Positions 23,695 through 32,097 of a stretch of DNA of 34,676 bases are shown piece after piece. A program made the translations under genes and the position numbers. Origin of the DNA: a virus; IMG/VR virus record IMGVR_UViG_3300023174_006331, positions 1 to 34,676 of that record. One strand, 5' to 3'. How positions within the stretch are numbered: the first letter of the stretch is position 1; every line of letters begins with the position of its first letter. The notes beneath the pieces were generated by a model, which was not told the origin of the DNA, ran no database searches, and saw only the letters and a program-made list of their open reading frames with translations.

Positions 23695-24150
23695 TTAGTA
23701 TGGTTTATCTGGCATATATGAATTTATGTCTTTATCTTCAATATATACTACATTAGCTGGTAAATCTCTTAGAGCTTGTCTATAATTTGATATTTTTGTT
23801 TTTTTATCTTCTGAGTATGTGCTCCAACGATCAGGCAAAACAAGGATATCTGTTTCTTTTAAAAGATTATCTCTTATTTCTCTAAGATTAGGTAAAAATT
23901 GCATTTGTAATTGTTGTTTTATATTTTTAATTTCTTCGTCTGTAGCTTTAATAAATTCAACCGTACCATCAGGTTTGCCAATACATGTAGCAAATTTATA
24001 TTCTGGTAAAGATGCTTTTCTTCTAGACTCTGCTACATTTTCATCATATTGAATAATTTCTTCTTCTGTCATTGGTATGCGTACTTCTGCACCATTATCA
24101 TTAGTGATGACTTTGGTATAAAGTAAATTTTTTAAAATATTTTCATTCAT
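23695..24150 (-). CDS. Probable tail-fibre assembly / tail-associated protein (151 aa)
   Basis: The C-terminal half, LREIRDNLLKETDILVLPDRW followed by KISNYRQALRDLPANV, matches a widespread phage pattern (R-x-x-L-L-x-x-(S/T)-D-x-x-x-x-P-D-R ... YRQALRDxP) found at the end of tail-fibre assembly proteins and related tail-associated proteins. The N-terminal part has no clear match. Its place between two fibre genes supports a role in fibre folding or attachment. The start is 8 bases after the large fibre gene. Confidence 0.72.
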   Translation of the reverse strand: MNENILKNLLYTKVITNDNGAEVRIPMTEEEIIQYDENVAESRRKASLPEYKFATCIGKPDGTVEFIKATDEEIKNIKQQLQMQFLPNLREIRDNLLKETDILVLPDRWSTYSEDKKTKISNYRQALRDLPANVVYIEDKDINSYMPDKPY

Positions 24151-24158
24151 TGTAATCT

Positions 24159-25760
24159 TTACTTGGCGTAACCATAGAGATAAAGTGTGCCAGCATCCAT
24201 AACATAACTTGCTACTGCAGTAAATATAGAAATTGTAGTGCTTGCGTTAGTGATTCCATAAATTTTTTGATAAACAGAAGAGATTCCATTGTCACTCAAC
24301 CAATCTGAAATAGATGTACCCACTCCAGTATTAAGATCTAGAAAAACAAAAGCTCGGTTTGAAGTACTTGCGCTCCCTGTATGTACCATAATTGTCTGTG
24401 AATCTCTTGTTCCTGGAACTGAAGCACCCATACCAACTCTAGTATTAGTTGCGTTGCTAGTAGAAACTCCAGTAAATATCATATACAAAAAATAATAAGG
24501 ATTTAAATTTAAACCTGATATAGTATATGTTGCTCCACTTAAACTATAAGCGTTAATATACTTAAGCCCATTACCAGCTGTTGTAGCTGTTGACGCATTT
24601 CCAGTTACATTTCCAGTCAAAGGACCACTAAAAGCCCCTGCATATATTGTGTTGGCTACACGCACATTGTTGTCGCCGTTTCCAACTGAAAAGATTTCAG
24701 TGGCCCAATCTGAGTTGTTGTAAAAGCGAGTGCCTCCGTAACCAAAGTACGCTCCTATCTTTATACCTGTATGATACCCAATACACAAATCTGGGTAAGG
24801 ACTAGTCCAACTACCTCCTTGTTGGTAAATTGCGTAACTGCTTGGAATAGCCCCATTGCCAGAGTCACTGCCTACACCAGTAAAAGTTATAACCTTAAAT
24901 TGGGTAGAGGTGTCTGAGACAAGCGAACTTGCTGATGTCGCTGATGTCGCATTTCCACTTAGAGCTCCACTAAATGTTGTAGCAGTTAAAACTCCTGCTC
25001 CACTTAATGTAGCAATATTAGTTGTTCCTGCATACCATTTAAATTGAGAAACACTAGTTGGTACACTAGACCATAAAGTAGCGCTTTCAATTCCAAAAGC
25101 ATAATCTACAGCAGCACCCGCTACCGCAGGATATAAAACTATTCTTGTACCAGCACTTCTTGTTGTAAATGCTGGAGCAGCAACGCCATTTGTATTAAAA
25201 TCAATTCTATTTCCAGTAGCACCATTTAAATAAATTTGTCCACCACCAGTTGCTGTATCATTTGCTCTAGTGCTAATATATGATCCAGTTGAAACTGTAA
25301 CATTCCCACTCGAATCAATGCGAAGGCGTTCAACACTATTTGCAATAAGCCCAAGAGTACCATCTGCTGGCCTTGTAATTGCCGCATCAACCGCTGGGGC
25401 TGAAGCAGTATTAGCAGTTAGACTTAAATATGTAACACCAGCCACTCCGTTAACGTCTAGCTTGCGAGATGGAGTAGTCCCAATCCCAACATTCCCACTC
25501 GAATCAACAGTAAGTCTTGATAGCTCATTATCCTTGTCATAAATAAAAAATAATCCGCCGCCTTCTGATGCACCTGTTCCAGTGCTTCGCAATTCATAAG
25601 TTTTGCTACCCTTAATTTGAACTGATGGGCCGCTTGAGTTTAATGTCTCAAATAGGGCTGTTCTGTATTCTGAGGATGGTGCTTTTACATTCAATGCAAA
25701 TGCAGGACTCGCAGTCCCAATCCCAAAGTTATCATTTAATATGAATGAATTTTGACCCAT
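24159..25760 (-). CDS. Tail fibre protein, repeat-rich (533 aa)
   Basis: A 533-residue Ser/Thr/Gly/Ala-rich protein with repeated fibre-type elements: IGTASPAFALNVKAPSS, VDSSGNVGIGTTPSRKLDVNG, RLRIDSSGNVTVSTG, and LTGNVTGNAS-like repeats before a C-terminal beta-rich head (residues about 400-533). The GNVGIGTT type repeat is typical of fibres that often carry S74 domains, but none is visible here. The C-terminal head is the likely receptor-binding part. The gene is the first of the minus-strand fibre cluster and has a late-promoter motif upstream. Confidence 0.85.
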   Translation of the reverse strand: MGQNSFILNDNFGIGTASPAFALNVKAPSSEYRTALFETLNSSGPSVQIKGSKTYELRSTGTGASEGGGLFFIYDKDNELSRLTVDSSGNVGIGTTPSRKLDVNGVAGVTYLSLTANTASAPAVDAAITRPADGTLGLIANSVERLRIDSSGNVTVSTGSYISTRANDTATGGGQIYLNGATGNRIDFNTNGVAAPAFTTRSAGTRIVLYPAVAGAAVDYAFGIESATLWSSVPTSVSQFKWYAGTTNIATLSGAGVLTATTFSGALSGNATSATSASSLVSDTSTQFKVITFTGVGSDSGNGAIPSSYAIYQQGGSWTSPYPDLCIGYHTGIKIGAYFGYGGTRFYNNSDWATEIFSVGNGDNNVRVANTIYAGAFSGPLTGNVTGNASTATTAGNGLKYINAYSLSGATYTISGLNLNPYYFLYMIFTGVSTSNATNTRVGMGASVPGTRDSQTIMVHTGSASTSNRAFVFLDLNTGVGTSISDWLSDNGISSVYQKIYGITNASTTISIFTAVASYVMDAGTLYLYGYAK

Positions 25761-25778
25761 ACCTTATTCCTTGCCTTA

Positions 25779-25787
25779 TATTACACA
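25779..25787 (-). promoter_or_regulatory. Late-promoter motif before the large tail-fibre gene
   Basis: Minus-strand TGTGTAATA at 25787-25779, 27 bases from the ATG at 25760. It lies in the 152-base divergent gap (25761-25912), which also holds the plus-strand copy for nrdA. I see no other feature in that gap. Confidence 0.5.
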
Positions 25788-25886
25788 TATTAATAGCTAT
25801 AAAAGCATCTTCCTACACATAAAAAAATGAAAACCAAAAAATGTTAATAAAAATACTTTTTTTACTTTTAAAAATAATAATAATGC

Positions 25887-25895
25887 TGTAATATA
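25887..25895 (+). promoter_or_regulatory. Late-promoter-like motif before nrdA
   Basis: TGTAATATA at 25887-25895, 26 bases from the nrdA ATG, preceded by CTG in place of the usual GTG/TGTG. Finding it before a nucleotide-metabolism gene means the motif is not restricted to virion genes, so it may be middle/late. Confidence 0.4.
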
Positions 25896-25912
25896 AAGTT
25901 TAGTCTCAAGAT

Positions 25913-28174
25913 ATGAACAAAAATATTTTAGTAAAGAAACGTAATGGAACATCTGAAAAATTTGATATAGAAAAAATCAATAAAGTAATCAAGTGGGCAA
26001 TTGATGGTTTATCTGGCGTAAGTCTCACAGATATTGAAATTAATGCTAAAATCAATATGCACGAAGGAGTTTCTACTGAAGAAATTCATAAACTTATTAT
26101 TGAAAGTGCGGCAAATTTAATTAGCATCGAAAATCCAAACTATCAATATGTAGCAAGTAGACTTTTAAACTACCAATTGCGTAAAGATGTATGGAAAGGC
26201 AAACATGCACCACGACTAATAGAATTTATACAAAATGGTATAAAAAATAAAATTTATGATCCAGTCATCTTAGAAAAATATACTGAAGATGAAATCAATA
26301 AAATGGGCGAATTTATTGACCACGAAAGAGATTTTGTTTTTACTTATGCTGGAATTAAACAATTATGTGATAAGTATTTAATCAAGAATAGAACAAATGG
26401 AGTAATTTATGAAACTCCACAGTTTGCTTACTTATTAATATCTGCTTATGCTTTTATAAATTATCCAATAGAAACAAGAGTAAACTATGTAAGAAAGTTT
26501 TATGACGCTATTAGTAAGCATAAAATTAATCTTCCAACACCAGTAATGGCTGGAGTAAGAACAAGTAGCAGAAATTATGCTAGCTGTTGTTTGATTGGAG
26601 TAGATGATACAAGGGAAAGTATTACAGCTAGTGCTACTGCTGTTAGTATGGCTACTGCTAATAGATGTGGTATTGGAATTGATGTAAGCAAAATTAGAGC
26701 TATTGGTTCTCCAATTAAAAACGGAGAAGTTGTTCATACTGGTTTAATTCCATTTTTAAAAATTTATGAGAGTAGCGTAAAAGCTTGGCAACAGAATGGA
26801 TTGAGGGGTGGTAGCGCAACTTGTAATATTCAATGGTGGCATTATGAAATTGAAGATATTATTGTTTTAAAAAATAATGCTGGAACAGATGATAATAGAG
26901 TTCGTAAACTTGATTATACTGTTGGTATGAGCAAACTATTTTATGATAGAGTATTGAAAGATGAAGATATTACTCTGTTCAATAATTCAGAAGTTCCAGA
27001 ACTTTATGAAGCATGGGGAACTAAAGACTTTGATAAAGTATATAAAGAGTGTGAATCTAAAAAATTAAAGCTAAAAAAGAAAGTATCTGCTCGTAAATTG
27101 TTTTCTCTTATAGTTAAAGAAAGAGTTGAAACTGGTCGTATTTATATTCTTAATGTAGATCACGCTAATGAGCATGGAGCTTGGTCAGATAAAGTAACTA
27201 TGAGTAATCTTTGTACCGAAGTCATTCATCCTACTATTCCTTTAAATGATTATAATGATAAAGATGGTGAAATTGGAATGTGTATTCTTTCAGCAGTAAA
27301 TATGTTAGAAATTAAAAATTGGCAAGATCTTGAAAAGACCTGCGATCTTATCGTAAGATTTCTAGAAGAAATCATTGAGCTTCAAGACTATTTTAATATT
27401 GCTGCTGAGAATTTTGCTAAAAAACGTAGAAGTCTTGGTATTGGAATTACTAATCTAGCCGCTTTCCTTGCTAAGAATGAATTAAAATATTCAAATGATA
27501 AATCATTATCAGTTATTGATGAATGGATGGAACATTTTCAATACTATCTGTTAAGTAGTAGCTTGCAATTAGCTAAAGAAAAAGGCAGATGCGAAAAGTT
27601 TGATCATACAAAATATTCTGAAGGCATATTACCAATTGATACATATAAAGATAAAGTAGATGAAATTTGTAAAAGAAAATTATCACTCGATTGGGAGAAG
27701 CTAAGAAAAGATATTAAAGAATTTGGATTAAGACATTCAACTCTTTCTTCTTGTATGCCTTGTGAGAGTAGCTCTGTTATTCAATCTTCTACTAATGGAG
27801 TAGAACCAATTCGTAGTCTTATTACTTACAAAACAAGTAAAATGGGAAAACTTCCAGTTATGGTTCCAGGAATTGGCAAATACGATGAAAATTATGAACT
27901 AGCTTACGAATTAAAAGATAATACTGGATTGCTCAAAATTAATGCAGTGATTCAGAAATATATTGACATGGCGATATCAACTAATGTATACTACAATTAT
28001 AGTCACTATGAAAACAATATATTGCCAGATGCAAAAGTCATGAAAGAATTAATTTATGCTTATAGTCTTGGTTTAATTAGTTTGTATTATAATAACACAG
28101 ATGACGGAGATAAAGAACAATCACTTAACCAAAAAGAAGATAGAGATTGCTCAAGTGGTGCGTGTAAATTATAA
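25913..28174 (+). CDS. nrdA: Ribonucleotide reductase class Ia, large subunit
   Basis: A 753-residue R1 subunit that reduces ribonucleoside diphosphates. It has an N-terminal ATP-cone (VKKRNGTSEKFDIEKINKVI onward, about residues 7-95). Active-site cysteine blocks are present: NYASCCLIG, NLCTEVIHPT (radical Cys with Asn and Glu), and SSCMPCESSSVIQSSTNGVEP. The C-terminal redox tail ends DCSSGACKL, the same C-x4-C arrangement as E. coli NrdA. Length is normal and all catalytic blocks are intact. NrdB follows after 3 bases. The ATP-cone suggests it keeps ATP/dATP control. Confidence 0.96.
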   Translation: MNKNILVKKRNGTSEKFDIEKINKVIKWAIDGLSGVSLTDIEINAKINMHEGVSTEEIHKLIIESAANLISIENPNYQYVASRLLNYQLRKDVWKGKHAPRLIEFIQNGIKNKIYDPVILEKYTEDEINKMGEFIDHERDFVFTYAGIKQLCDKYLIKNRTNGVIYETPQFAYLLISAYAFINYPIETRVNYVRKFYDAISKHKINLPTPVMAGVRTSSRNYASCCLIGVDDTRESITASATAVSMATANRCGIGIDVSKIRAIGSPIKNGEVVHTGLIPFLKIYESSVKAWQQNGLRGGSATCNIQWWHYEIEDIIVLKNNAGTDDNRVRKLDYTVGMSKLFYDRVLKDEDITLFNNSEVPELYEAWGTKDFDKVYKECESKKLKLKKKVSARKLFSLIVKERVETGRIYILNVDHANEHGAWSDKVTMSNLCTEVIHPTIPLNDYNDKDGEIGMCILSAVNMLEIKNWQDLEKTCDLIVRFLEEIIELQDYFNIAAENFAKKRRSLGIGITNLAAFLAKNELKYSNDKSLSVIDEWMEHFQYYLLSSSLQLAKEKGRCEKFDHTKYSEGILPIDTYKDKVDEICKRKLSLDWEKLRKDIKEFGLRHSTLSSCMPCESSSVIQSSTNGVEPIRSLITYKTSKMGKLPVMVPGIGKYDENYELAYELKDNTGLLKINAVIQKYIDMAISTNVYYNYSHYENNILPDAKVMKELIYAYSLGLISLYYNNTDDGDKEQSLNQKEDRDCSSGACKL

Positions 28175-28177
28175 TCC

Positions 28178-29242
28178 ATGAAAACAGTATTAAATTTTAA
28201 AAACGTAGATACTACTAAGCAACCATTATTTCTTGGCGAAGATCTTAATCTCCAAAGATATGATCGTTTCAAATATCCAGTATTTTTTGAGCTATTTAAA
28301 AAGCAAAATGAAAATTTTTGGTGGCCTCATGAAATTGCTCTTGGTAAAGATAGAAGCGATTATAAAAACTTAACAGATACAGAAAGATTTGTATTTGATA
28401 GTAATTTAAGATTTCAAACTCTTGGTGATAGCATGCTTTCTAGAAGTATTCATTCACTTAAAGATTATGTGAGTAATCCTGAACTTGAAATTTGTATGAA
28501 TACTTGGGCTCAGTTTGAAGGTATTCATAGTTACTCTTATTCTTATCTATTGAATAATGTTTATCCAGATGCTACAAAATTCTTTGATAGTATTATGGAA
28601 GATAAAGAAATTACAAGTCGAGCCGAGTTAATTAGAAATAATTTCGATAAAATCCTTGGCGATGATGATAAGAAAGATGTCAAACAAAAGATTTTTGATG
28701 CAATTCTTTCTATCAATGTAATGGAAGGTCTTGTATTTTACGTTTCTTTTGCATGTTCTTTTTATTTTGGATATCGTGGTAAGATGGAAGGTAATTCTAA
28801 GATCATTAAATTCATTCAAAGAGATGAAGCACTTCATTTTGCTGTAAGTCAAAATCTTCTTAAAATTCTAAAAGAAGAAGACAAAGAAGGTTTTACTAGT
28901 ATTGTCAAGAAAAGCGAAGATAAAATATATGCTTTTTATGAACAAGCAGCTAAAAATGAAAGTGAATGGTCACAATATTTATTTAGCAAAGGTAATTTAT
29001 TAGGATTAAATCCAGAAGTTCTTGACGGATATTCTAAATGGCTATGTGATAATAGATTAAGAAGCATTGGTTATAAGAAGATTTTTAATCAAAAAGATAA
29101 TCCTATTGGCGGTTGGCTTGATAGTTATTTGGATAGTAGTAAAGTACAAACCGCACCACAAGAAACAGAATTGCAATCATATAAAATTGGTGCCAGAGAT
29201 ACAAATTTAAGCGACAAAGATTTAGAGGGTATAGATTTATAA
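28178..29242 (+). CDS. nrdB: Ribonucleotide reductase class Ia, small subunit
   Basis: A 354-residue R2 subunit that holds the diiron-tyrosyl radical. Ligand blocks are intact: LGDSMLSRS (Asp), WAQFEGIHSYSYSYLL (Glu, His and the radical Tyr four residues after the His), NVMEGLVFYVSFACSF (Glu) and QRDEALHFA (Glu, His). The C-terminus is acidic/hydrophobic (DTNLSDKDLEGIDL), as required to dock on NrdA. No intron interrupts the reading frame. It lies 3 bases after nrdA, so the two are co-translated. Confidence 0.96.
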   Translation: MKTVLNFKNVDTTKQPLFLGEDLNLQRYDRFKYPVFFELFKKQNENFWWPHEIALGKDRSDYKNLTDTERFVFDSNLRFQTLGDSMLSRSIHSLKDYVSNPELEICMNTWAQFEGIHSYSYSYLLNNVYPDATKFFDSIMEDKEITSRAELIRNNFDKILGDDDKKDVKQKIFDAILSINVMEGLVFYVSFACSFYFGYRGKMEGNSKIIKFIQRDEALHFAVSQNLLKILKEEDKEGFTSIVKKSEDKIYAFYEQAAKNESEWSQYLFSKGNLLGLNPEVLDGYSKWLCDNRLRSIGYKKIFNQKDNPIGGWLDSYLDSSKVQTAPQETELQSYKIGARDTNLSDKDLEGIDL

Positions 29243-29263
29243 TTAGTTACCTCTGTCATTTTA

Positions 29264-29272
29264 TGTGTAATA
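29264..29272 (+). promoter_or_regulatory. Late-promoter motif before the homing endonuclease gene
   Basis: TGTGTAATA at 29264-29272, 22 bases upstream of the ATG at 29286, in the short nrdB-endonuclease gap. T4-type homing endonuclease genes often carry their own late promoter, so this fits. Confidence 0.5.
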
Positions 29273-29285
29273 AAAGATAGAGATT

Positions 29286-30083
29286 ATGTATTATATATAT
29301 GTTTATTTGGATCCAAGAAAAAAGTACGTTCTTAAAACAAATGAATTTATTTTTGAAGCAGAACCATTTTACATTGGAAAAGGAAGTGGGAATAGAGCTT
29401 ATGATCATTTGCAGCCAAATTTTTTAAAAAAATATAATAGTCCATTTTATTCTAAAATTGCATCTATTAAAAAAGAAAAAATGCAACCAATTGTAAAAAT
29501 ATTAAAATATTTTGATGATGAAAAACAATCATATGATAATGAAGAAATTTTAATAAAAGAAATAGGTTCAAATTTTATAAATGAGATAAAAGATGGTCCA
29601 TTATGTAATATTTGTTTATCAGCAAAACCGCCAAATCATAAAGGGAAAAATTACCAACAAATATACGGAGAAGATAGATGGTTAGATGAATATAATAAAA
29701 GAATAAAAAAACAAAAAGTTGTTGGCGGATATTTTAAAGGGTATAGCCACACTGAAAAAACTAAAAAAATTTTATCTAAAAAAACTACTATTAATAATAA
29801 ATTAAGAGCGCTAAAAGGAGAATATATTTCAGAGAAAGGAAGGAAAAGTATATCCGAAAAAGCTAAAAAAAGACTTAAAGAACATCCAGAAAAAATACCA
29901 AGAAAAGAATATAAAGCTATTAACCCTATTGGAGAAATATTTATAATAACAAAAAATATTAGCTTAAATGATTTTTGTTTAAAACATAATTTATCTCAAT
30001 CAACTCTTCGAAAAACTCTTTGCAATAAAATATCCATAAGACGAGGACGGACTAAGGGGTGGCAATTACAATACTTGATTTAA
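29286..30083 (+). CDS. Free-standing GIY-YIG homing endonuclease
   Basis: A 265-residue protein. The N-terminus YYIYVYLDPRKK ... EPFYIGKGSGNRAYDHL is a GIY-YIG nuclease core (variant YVY ... FYIGKG), and NEEILIKEIG supplies the conserved Glu. The C-terminal half has DNA-binding modules: FKGYSHTEKTKKILSKKT and KGEYISEKGRKSISEKAKKRL (NUMOD3-like repeats) and a final helix-turn-helix, LNDFCLKHNLSQSTLRKTL, followed by GRTKGWQLQYL (NUMOD1/IENR1-like). It lies directly after nrdB, a well-known hotspot for such elements. It is more A+T-rich than nrdB, as expected of a mobile gene. Confidence 0.87.
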   Translation: MYYIYVYLDPRKKYVLKTNEFIFEAEPFYIGKGSGNRAYDHLQPNFLKKYNSPFYSKIASIKKEKMQPIVKILKYFDDEKQSYDNEEILIKEIGSNFINEIKDGPLCNICLSAKPPNHKGKNYQQIYGEDRWLDEYNKRIKKQKVVGGYFKGYSHTEKTKKILSKKTTINNKLRALKGEYISEKGRKSISEKAKKRLKEHPEKIPRKEYKAINPIGEIFIITKNISLNDFCLKHNLSQSTLRKTLCNKISIRRGRTKGWQLQYLI

Positions 30084-30120
30084 AGCTATAATAGTTATCT
30101 GAAAAAGTGTAAATATCTAC

Positions 30121-30453
30121 GTGAATTTAGATATTAACATATTATTTAATTTGATTCTAGGGGCATTATCCTTTTTGGGTGGTTGGTTATTTACAAGAGT
30201 ATTCTCTTTATTTGATAAGCAAGAAAAATTAATGAAGGAATTGAATGATAAGACATTTAGCGATTTTATAACTTTAAGAAAAGAACTAGAAGCAGAGAGT
30301 CGAAAAAACGAACAAGATATAGCAGATCTAGCCTTAAAAGTAAGCACAACGTATGCTACAAAAGATACTGTTGAGAACGCTATGGAAAAGATTGAAAATA
30401 AATTAGATAGAAACTTCGATTTAATCCAACAGTATTTTTTCGATAAAGATTAA
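30121..30453 (+). CDS. Membrane-anchored coiled-coil protein (110 aa)
   Basis: The start is GTG at 30121. Residues 5-27 form one hydrophobic segment (INILFNLILGALSFLGGWLF), followed by a charged heptad-like helix (residues 33-100). This layout occurs in many phage proteins of unknown role, and spanin- or holin-associated roles are possible but unproven. A GTGTAAATAT motif at 30107-30116 ends only 4 bases before the start codon, closer than elsewhere, so either translation is leaderless or the motif is fortuitous. Confidence 0.62.
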   Translation: MNLDINILFNLILGALSFLGGWLFTRVFSLFDKQEKLMKELNDKTFSDFITLRKELEAESRKNEQDIADLALKVSTTYATKDTVENAMEKIENKLDRNFDLIQQYFFDKD

Positions 30454-30472
30454 TTTAGCTGTAATAGTATAA

Positions 30473-30994
30473 GTGATAGTAACCGATAAAGATATATCTT
30501 ATCTTTCTAAAAAACTTAATCTATCTGAAGAGAAGACCTTCTGTTTAATTGATGATCCAGAAGCAGTAGAAAAAATACTAATAAAAGTAGCACAAGAAGA
30601 TTTGCATGGAGGTGAAGTAGTAGACATTAGTTTTCCACTTTATACATGTTTATGCATTTTAAAATATAGTGAAGATTTAAAATACGATTTTAACGAGAAA
30701 GAATATATAAGTGATACTATAAGTAAAAAATATCCTACAATAAGTAATGACAAGCTTGAAGAAGAATTTATTTTAAATATAAAAAAGAATGAAGATACTG
30801 CTCAATACTTTACTGTGTTCTTAGGGTTCTTTCATAAAAAATTGGATAGACCAAGAAGGTGCTATCCAGATCAAAAGATTTATTATACTATAGCTAAAGA
30901 AGGTTACAATAATTCAAACCGAGAGAATATAGCTTATCATTTAAATAATTGGATTAAAGTTTTAAGAAGAATCAATACTGAAATTTGGTTCTAA
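30473..30994 (+). CDS. Hypothetical protein (173 aa)
   Basis: Unknown acidic, mostly helical protein beginning (from GTG at 30473) MIVTDKDISYLSKKLNLSEE. No motif recognised; residues DRPRRCYPDQKIYYTIAKEGY form a conserved-looking block near the C-terminus. A TGTAATA motif at 30460-30466 lies only 13 bases before the start codon. It is the last plus-strand gene before the RNA region. Confidence 0.6.
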   Translation: MIVTDKDISYLSKKLNLSEEKTFCLIDDPEAVEKILIKVAQEDLHGGEVVDISFPLYTCLCILKYSEDLKYDFNEKEYISDTISKKYPTISNDKLEEEFILNIKKNEDTAQYFTVFLGFFHKKLDRPRRCYPDQKIYYTIAKEGYNNSNRENIAYHLNNWIKVLRRINTEIWF

Positions 30995-31034
30995 ATCTTA
31001 TCTTAATTATTATACTTTTCTTTAATATCCCATA

Positions 31035-31278
31035 GAAGACTTTCCCTCATATATAATATTGAGGTTGTATCTAGTATATAGTCCCTACTTTTCTTTTAAC
31101 TCCCATTTTCCTCTTGCGAGGAAACAGACTACGGCATTTATAGAGGCGAGGTGGCTTACCTCTGTTACATTGCCGTCCCTTACAGCCACACATTAATTCC
31201 CAAGCCATCTTATGCACAAGGGAAGTTTTCATAGTCGCAAGTCTTCACAGCGTTGCTATCTCTTGGAACTATATACTA
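31035..31278 (-). ncRNA. Candidate structured non-coding RNA (strand inferred)
   Basis: The gap 30995-31386 holds a segment visibly richer in G+C than anything around it and full of complementary strings. Two long-range helices interleave as a pseudoknot: an 11-bp pairing of 31072-31082 with 31268-31278 (TAGTATATAGT/ACTATATACTA) and an 8-bp pairing of 31035-31042 with 31239-31246 (GAAGACTT/AAGTCTTC). Local hairpins include 31107-31124 (7 bp), ACGGCA/TGCCGT (31131-31177) and CCTCA/TGAGG (31045-31064). Read on the minus strand, the 7-bp hairpin has a GCAA (GNRA) tetraloop, which favours that strand. The interleaved helices and a UGUAACAGAG string recall the P2/P4 core of RNase P RNA, but the conserved CR-I sequence is not in place, so I do not call it RNase P. 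Confidence 0.5.
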
Positions 31279-31386
31279 AACAGTTTTCTATAAAACTATC
31301 AAAATTGCCTATAATTAGAAGGCTATGTCAATTGGTATGATATAAAGAACTTAGAAATTTGTCAAATGTTTTTATATAATTTTTTT

Positions 31387-31602
31387 ATGGAACTCATTAA
31401 GAATCAAGCCTCTTGGACCAAATTCACAAAAAATAAAGCTAAAAGCTATAATTTAGAAGAAGATAAAATTGATAAAAATTTTAAACCTCAAGAGTTTCCT
31501 TGTTTAGCTCAATCATATATAAATTCAGATGTTAATGGTTTAAAATTAAAATTCATATTTGCTTATAAAAAAGATTGCCAAAAACTAATAGATAAAGTAT
31601 AA
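31387..31602 (+). CDS. Small hypothetical protein (71 aa)
   Basis: A short frame between the structured RNA and the tmRNA, beginning MELIKNQASWTKFTKNKAK; an upstream ATG at 31366 would add seven residues. No family is recognised. It is basic and helical with a VNGLKLKFIFAYKKDCQ strand-like segment. It is in the same orientation as its neighbours, but with no coupling to any gene, so it may be a fortuitous frame. Confidence 0.42.
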   Translation: MELIKNQASWTKFTKNKAKSYNLEEDKIDKNFKPQEFPCLAQSYINSDVNGLKLKFIFAYKKDCQKLIDKV

Positions 31603-31635
31603 TGCGTGTAAGGTAGTTTATAGTTCTTTCTAATT

Positions 31636-32054
31636 GGGCCCGTAATGGTTTCGATTTTAAAAAATGGAATTGAAATGCAAGTAGAGTTGAAGTAGACTCT
31701 TTAAACAGCTTCAAAAACACTTAACTGCCAAAACAGCTAAGCTAAAAGGTAGTTTCTCATTGAGAGTTTCTCACAATAAGAAGCACCTAATCGCAGCCTA
31801 AAAATCTGCGACCTGTTACCTATGACACATCTAATAGAATAATGGGTATTTAGATGTATGTCTTTAAATCCTTTTTATTTAATTTTTAAAGATATTATTC
31901 AGGGTGGATATGGCTAAGGTTGTATTCATTTTTAAATAAATAGCTATAGCTCAATTGCTTATTCGACACTACAGCGAAATAACGGAATAAGATAAACTTG
32001 TAGTATTTTAATTTGACTTTTTAAAAGACAAGAGTTCAATTCTCTTCGGGTCCA
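31636..32054 (+). ncRNA. ssrA: Transfer-messenger RNA (tmRNA), one-piece
   Basis: A complete phage tmRNA of 419 bases. The acceptor stem GGGCCCG (31636-31642) pairs with CGGGTCC (32047-32053) and includes the G3-U70 pair that marks alanine charging; discriminator A is 32054 and CCA is not encoded. The T arm is AAGAG/CTCTT with loop TTCAATT. Upstream, TAAACTTGTAGTATT matches the 3' P2 region of bacterial tmRNA. PK1 is visible near nt 48-78 (stem AGAGT/ACTCT, pseudoknot TTGAAG/CTTCAA). The resume codon is GCC at nt 92 (31727), close to nt 90 in E. coli. The tag of 24 residues starts AKTAKLKG and ends KHLIAA; its TAA (31799-31801) sits in the hairpin CGCAG/CTGCG, as in E. coli. Confidence 0.93.
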
Positions 32055-32080
32055 AGTATTTAACATATCAGCATTAATTT

Positions 32081-32089
32081 TGTGTAATT
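32081..32089 (+). promoter_or_regulatory. Late-promoter motif before the first tandem paralogue
   Basis: TGTGTAATT at 32081-32089, 17 bases from the ATG at 32098, with TATAATATC between. The near-identical leader recurs before the second paralogue. Confidence 0.55.
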
Positions 32090-32097
32090 ATAATATC

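Noticed and set aside
28735-28800. Apparent loss of a metal-ligand Glu in NrdB (FGYRGKMEG instead of FAERELMEG).
   Set aside because: Counting back from the Glu of RDEALH shows that the ligand is the Glu of LEAIRF in E. coli, kept here as MEGLVF, so the diiron site is intact.
31071-31232. A 53-codon minus-strand frame (MKTSLVHKMAWELM...) with five cysteines and a basic tail, inside the structured region.
   Set aside because: It coincides with the helices of the candidate RNA, lies in a locally G+C-richer stretch where open frames are easier by chance, and matches no family I know. An RNA reading explains more of the sequence.
31017-31290. Calling the structured region RNase P RNA.
   Set aside because: Topology and one string fit, but the near-universal GAGGAAAGUCC element is not at the 5' position, no bulged U is seen in the P4-like helix, and about 244 bases is short. 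Left as unknown.
30995-31635. tRNA genes around the tmRNA.
   Set aside because: No cloverleaf with a paired acceptor stem and a TTC-type T arm was found other than the tmRNA ends.
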